NCBI GenBank assembly: GCA_015655335.1
Contig: JAATFF010000139.1
Location: forward strand, 1-53,262
Direction: 5' to 3'
Source of the DNA: Lysobacterales bacterium
Lineage (GTDB): Bacteria; Pseudomonadota; Gammaproteobacteria; Xanthomonadales; Rhodanobacteraceae
Length of the DNA: 53,262 nucleotides
Shown here: piece by piece, positions 49,925-53,262 of the stretch
How positions within the stretch are numbered: position 1 is the stretch's first letter
Layout of the letters: every line of letters begins with the position of its first letter
The notes under the pieces: generated by a model
Seen by the model: only the letters and a program-made list of their open reading frames with translations
Databases searched by the model: none
What the model was told of the DNA's origin: nothing
Program-made: the position numbers and the translations under genes

Positions 49925-52246
49925 ATGAAAGAGTTTGCTCCGGCGCAAAACGAAGTGATGGCGGCCGCGGATGTAGGCCGAGGCCTGCTGGAACATCCGT
50001 TGCAGAGGCAAATCAATGGCAGCGCCAGACAAGTTGCGCAGCGGAAAAAGCTTGCGCAATTCCAGCAGGACGGGGCGCAAGCAAACTCTTCAAACGGACT
50101 TCCGCCCACCCTGCGCGCGGGAATCGAAGCGCTCTCTGGCATGAATATGAGTGATGTGGCCGTGCATCGCAATTCGGCAAAACCGGCGCAGTTGAATGCA
50201 TTTGCTTACGCACAAGGCAACGATATTCATCTAGGCCCAGGGCAGGAAAAGCACCTGCCTCACGAAGCCTGGCATGTGGTGCAGCAAAGGGAAGGGCGCG
50301 TACGTCCGACGATGCAACTGAAAAAGGGCGTGGACATTAACGACGACGCAGCGCTTGAACGCGAAGCGGATGTCATGGGAGCACGCGCGCTAGGTGCGGC
50401 TTCGCACAGCTCTCTTCAGACTGGGAGGGCTGCGGCTCCTGCGCAAACGAAAGTGCTTGCCCGCAAGGTAATTCAAGGGAATTTCGCAGTACAGGTGATG
50501 CTCGATGAATTCGACATCGACGACCCAGTGACTGGCGGACCTGATGCCGCCAAGACGAGTCATAAGGAGTTGCGCATCGCCAGTGTGCACATTGCCGAAC
50601 GCCCGGACGGGTTGTTCAAGCCCGACGAAAAGAGCCACACGACCGCGTGGGCGGTTTACACCGATCAGCTGCGCAATGCCGTGCTGGGTCGCCCGATATC
50701 CGAAGCGGTGACCGCCATCCATAACCTATATTCCGACACAAAAAACCTGCCCGGTGTCGCACGAGCGGGAAATCTTGTCGGCACACCCTTGGTCACTTAT
50801 CAGGCGGCGAAGAACGCCATGGATAAACTGCTGCCAATAAAACTCTCAGCGTTGCCGGAAGAGCGTCATGTTGATCTGGTGCAGCGTTTGGCCAAAGCGT
50901 TTCTTGCCTATCGCAACGCTGTTCCATTGTCTCAGTTGGATATAGGTCGTGCCACCGGTCACGGTGAGCCGGCGGTGCTGGATTTGTTGCGGCCGCTCAA
51001 TCAACTGACCGACGGGTGGGAAGAGGATCCCGCCGATACCGAAGGCATGCGTCCGAAGGCCGGCGAAGCCGAGAAAGCCCGTAAAGCGATGTGGAGTCTT
51101 CTGGATACGGGCGCGATTACCTCTCTCGACACCTTGACAGCAACACCCGCCACCGCGCCGGGCACTTCCGATGACGATGGCGGTCCTGCCAATCGCATTG
51201 CTGATGTGATCACGCAGCATTTGTGGACGCTGGAAAATACCTACGAGACAGCATTTCGCGCCATCGAGATGGACAGCGAGCCATCCATTCGCTGGTTTCT
51301 AACTTCGATTGGCTATCGCGGGTCGTATCAAAATCTCATCTACAAGAAAATCTGCGGCCATTACGATGTTGCAGCGGAAAAAGCTTCCGTTGAGAACAAT
51401 GATCGCCTGATGACCCAGGGAGCGGGTAATCAGGGGATGTTCTCGGCACAGATAACCACGTCCCAGGCCGGCGTGGTAACAGCCCTTCAAATCGGCGGCC
51501 GAGCGCTAACCACATTGGGATCCGCACAGGGCAGCCATGCCACTGCGTGGGTCGTTTATGTCGATGCCGTGCGCAATGTCGTTGTGCAAAAGTCGTTTGA
51601 ACAGGCTCGAGACGGGATGCTCAAGCTGTGTGCGGAAGTCAAGAATCTTCCCGGTATGCAAAGAGTGAAGCTGCTAGATGAGAAGCAGATGTACTGGTAT
51701 TCCCAAGCCGCTGCCGAGTTGGACGGAGCGATCTCGGCGGCCAAAGGCATCGCCTCCAAGGTCATTGTAGTGCCGGCACTACAACGCTTGATCAAGGCGT
51801 ATCTGGCTTTTCGAAATGTCGTGCCGTTATCGGAGATCAAGGGCGGCTTAGCCGACGGCAATGCCGAAGCCCACTATCGAGCCAAGATTCGCTATCTCGA
51901 AAGCGACTTCGCAACATGGACAGGTGTGGGCGCCGCGCCGGATCGGAGTCCCGCCATCTACCTGGAAGCATTCTGGGAGTTGTACGACTACAAGATGGTC
52001 TACAAAGCAGCTATGAACCTCGTGGAACCGGAGGACGCCCCCGGCATCAACCCGAAAGAAGATGGCTTGCTCATGTTGGGGGATAGCCTTCGACAACATC
52101 TTATATCGATGCATGCCGCTTATCCGAAAGCATTTACTGCGCTAAAAGCCGATCAGAAGGAATCGGTCTACTACGTGCTGAACAAAATTGGCATTCGAGA
52201 CGAGTATTGCGAGGCGATTCTCGCGCGTGCCCACGGGAAGGGATAA
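49925..52246 (+). CDS. DUF4157 cargo protein 3 with a duplicated tail domain
   Basis: This 773-residue protein has LQRQINGSARQ (26-36), a DUF4157 domain with HEAWH (113-117) and EREAD (145-149), and a 'KVIQGNF' junction. The tail has two related halves about 300 residues apart. Each has 'SH(T/A)TAW(A/V)VY.D..RN.V' (237- and 537-), 'KNLPG' and 'A(F/Y)LA(Y/F)RN(A/V)VPLS(Q/E)', followed by a variable stretch. SH-x-TAW may be a functional site; no enzyme class can be assigned. The start at 49925 is chosen because it aligns with the paralogues; no strong ribosome site is visible. It is the last gene of the cluster, and no obvious terminator follows. Confidence 0.8.
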   Translation: MKEFAPAQNEVMAAADVGRGLLEHPLQRQINGSARQVAQRKKLAQFQQDGAQANSSNGLPPTLRAGIEALSGMNMSDVAVHRNSAKPAQLNAFAYAQGNDIHLGPGQEKHLPHEAWHVVQQREGRVRPTMQLKKGVDINDDAALEREADVMGARALGAASHSSLQTGRAAAPAQTKVLARKVIQGNFAVQVMLDEFDIDDPVTGGPDAAKTSHKELRIASVHIAERPDGLFKPDEKSHTTAWAVYTDQLRNAVLGRPISEAVTAIHNLYSDTKNLPGVARAGNLVGTPLVTYQAAKNAMDKLLPIKLSALPEERHVDLVQRLAKAFLAYRNAVPLSQLDIGRATGHGEPAVLDLLRPLNQLTDGWEEDPADTEGMRPKAGEAEKARKAMWSLLDTGAITSLDTLTATPATAPGTSDDDGGPANRIADVITQHLWTLENTYETAFRAIEMDSEPSIRWFLTSIGYRGSYQNLIYKKICGHYDVAAEKASVENNDRLMTQGAGNQGMFSAQITTSQAGVVTALQIGGRALTTLGSAQGSHATAWVVYVDAVRNVVVQKSFEQARDGMLKLCAEVKNLPGMQRVKLLDEKQMYWYSQAAAELDGAISAAKGIASKVIVVPALQRLIKAYLAFRNVVPLSEIKGGLADGNAEAHYRAKIRYLESDFATWTGVGAAPDRSPAIYLEAFWELYDYKMVYKAAMNLVEPEDAPGINPKEDGLLMLGDSLRQHLISMHAAYPKAFTALKADQKESVYYVLNKIGIRDEYCEAILARAHGKG

Positions 52247-52509
52247 GGGTTTGCTGGAATCGGTCAATTGGCGCTCCATGTGCGGAGATCCAAGCAGTAA
52301 GCCGTATGCCAGTGTCGCGGTCCATTTAACTGCGTCATCTACGCGTCGCCACTAAAAAATTTTAGAAAATCATGGAGATACTCGAGGGAGCCTATCCGTT
52401 CGTGTCCTACCTATAGAAAACATGACATGGTTACGCGGGCATTGCGCAAAAGAAGACATGGTTAGGAGATGAACGTCTCCCTTGTTGCGATTAGGGCGCG
52501 TTATCGCGG
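52247..52509. other. 263-bp end of the eCIS cluster, no gene
   Basis: AT-rich patches include the palindrome CTAAAA/AATTTTAG near 52352-52365, but no strong hairpin with a T tract was seen. No gene was recognised. Confidence 0.4.
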
Positions 52510-52770
52510 TTAGGGTGGTGACGCTACAAGACCTTCTTTGAGATGTTCAAGGGCTACGAGAATCCGGCCTTCGAGTAGGGCAACCATCCCGGAAGCAAAG
52601 AGGCGCATGGAGTCTTCCTCGCAATGGTTTGCGAGGGGGCGAAAGGTAATTGCCGCCGTAAGGGGATCATTGGCCTGAATCACTAGATAACCGAGCATAA
52701 AACGCGCGATATGGAAGTCGGGGGCGAGAGCAATTGCTCGAAGGGCACGGCACGGAGGTATCTTTGTTGA
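52510..52770 (-). pseudogene. TPR-protein C-terminal fragment
   Basis: The minus-strand frame reads 'IALAPDFHIARFMLGYLVIQ', then 'PLTAAITFRPLANHCEEDSMRLFASGMVALLEGR', then 'LEHLKEGLVASPP', the end of a tetratricopeptide-type protein common in this bacterial group. Upstream of about residue 35 the reading frame turns into Arg-rich nonsense, so the N-terminal part has been lost by frameshift or deletion. It is probably a decayed gene at the edge of the eCIS cluster. Confidence 0.55.
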
Positions 52771-53004
52771 TGCCCTCTCATGTCGCCTACGTGGGTAAGC
52801 GATAACGATGGCAGGCAGCGACCTCCGCATTCGGCGGAGGAGTAACGCCAATTGGCTCTTTGCTTAAGGGTGAGCTGACTTAAAAGTACTAGATCGACTG
52901 GTGCAAAGCTCTCTGTGCTGCTTACGTCCCGGTTCGTAGTCTGCATTCACCACCGCAGTGCGATGGGTTCCCTGGCAGCCCGCCATTCCATGAAGAGCTA
53001 AGCT

Positions 53005-53262
53005 ATGACCAAGCCGAGCAAGAGCCGTCCCGCCAAACCGTCTCCCGAATACCGCGGGCAAGGTGGTGAACTGCATCTGGAAGCCGGAGGCAGGCATCCG
53101 CCGCTGACGACCAATCAGGGCATCCCGGTCGCTGATAACCAGAACTCCTTGTGCGCCACGCCGCATGGGCCGGCGCTGCTGGAAGACTTCGTCCTGCGCG
53201 AGAAAATTACGCACTTCGACCACGAGCGCATCCCCGAGCGCATCGTGCATGCGCGCGGTTCG
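53005..53262 (+). CDS. katE: large-subunit (clade II) catalase, 5' end only
   Basis: The frame opens at ATG 53005 (GAAGAG 8 nt upstream) and runs off the window after 86 codons without a stop. It encodes the catalase N-terminus: '[18 protein letters not shown]' and '[31 protein letters not shown]' (shown in parts). These mark the large-subunit HPII/KatE type by the '[29 protein letters not shown]'-type run that also holds the start of the heme-side His region just beyond the window edge. It converts hydrogen peroxide to water and oxygen in the cytosol. The minus-strand ORF overlapping it is a shadow. Confidence 0.9.
   Translation, partial: MTKPSKSRPAKPSPEYRGQGGELHLEAGGRHPPLTTNQGIPVADNQNSLCATPHGPALLEDFVLREKITHFDHERIPERIVHARGS

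Noticed and set aside
52864-53250. 128-codon minus-strand ORF at the right edge
   Set aside because: Antisense to the catalase frame, which matches a known family.

Overview
The window is a GC-rich chromosomal segment from a Gram-negative bacterium. Its gene families (AIM24, ECF sigma factor plus Ser/Thr kinase, HAF-repeat protein, Cache-HAMP protein, clade-II catalase, a proteobacterial-type lanthipeptide synthetase) fit a gammaproteobacterium of the Lysobacterales (Xanthomonadales), possibly a Dyella/Luteibacter/Rhodanobacter-like organism. That placement is inferred from gene content only.

The centre of the window (about 25.5-52.2 kb, + strand) is a complete extracellular contractile injection system (eCIS; phage-tail-like, Afp/PVC relatives). 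In order it encodes a DUF4255 tail-terminator-like protein, an unknown protein, one tail sheath, two tube proteins, a DUF5908 small protein, a LysM tube-to-spike adaptor, a Vgr-like spike, a PAAR tip, a gp25 wedge, a very large baseplate-J protein, a fibre-like protein, a second baseplate protein, the CIS_TMP protein, an AAA+ ATPase, and an unusual exported membrane protein with an Ig-like domain, a GH18-like region and three C-terminal membrane helices. From the baseplate-J gene onward each gene overlaps the next, ending in a 65-residue mini-protein. Three paralogous cargo candidates follow. They share one head (a Q-R/Q-K-I...PRQ motif plus the DUF4157/eCIS_core domain) but have unrelated tails: one amidoligase/glutamine-synthetase-like, one with a second HExxH zinc-protease motif, and one made of a duplicated unknown domain. 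The mini-protein carries only the short N-terminal motif. A sensorless NarL-type histidine kinase and its LuxR-type response regulator lie just upstream and may control the locus.

The left part is a mosaic. It starts with an NTF2-like protein and an aldo/keto reductase interrupted by an in-frame TAG near its C-terminus (1-1.7 kb), then a Cache-HAMP protein lacking an output domain and its neighbour. Two near-identical small-gene copies (3.9 and 9.5 kb) follow, each next to a REP-like hairpin and divergent from a different XRE regulator with 15-bp repeated operators; between them are a collagen-like giant protein and AIM24. A mobile island (about 10-14.1 kb) holds a large serine recombinase and a PD-(D/E)XK-like protein and ends at a tRNA-3'-end-like sequence. 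A class II lanthipeptide pair follows (64-aa precursor plus LanM, no transporter nearby) with a decayed copy of the lanM 3' end beyond it. Then come a HAF-repeat secreted protein divergent from an ECF sigma factor/Ser-Thr kinase-TPR operon. The right edge has a TPR gene fragment and the start of a large-subunit catalase that runs off the window.
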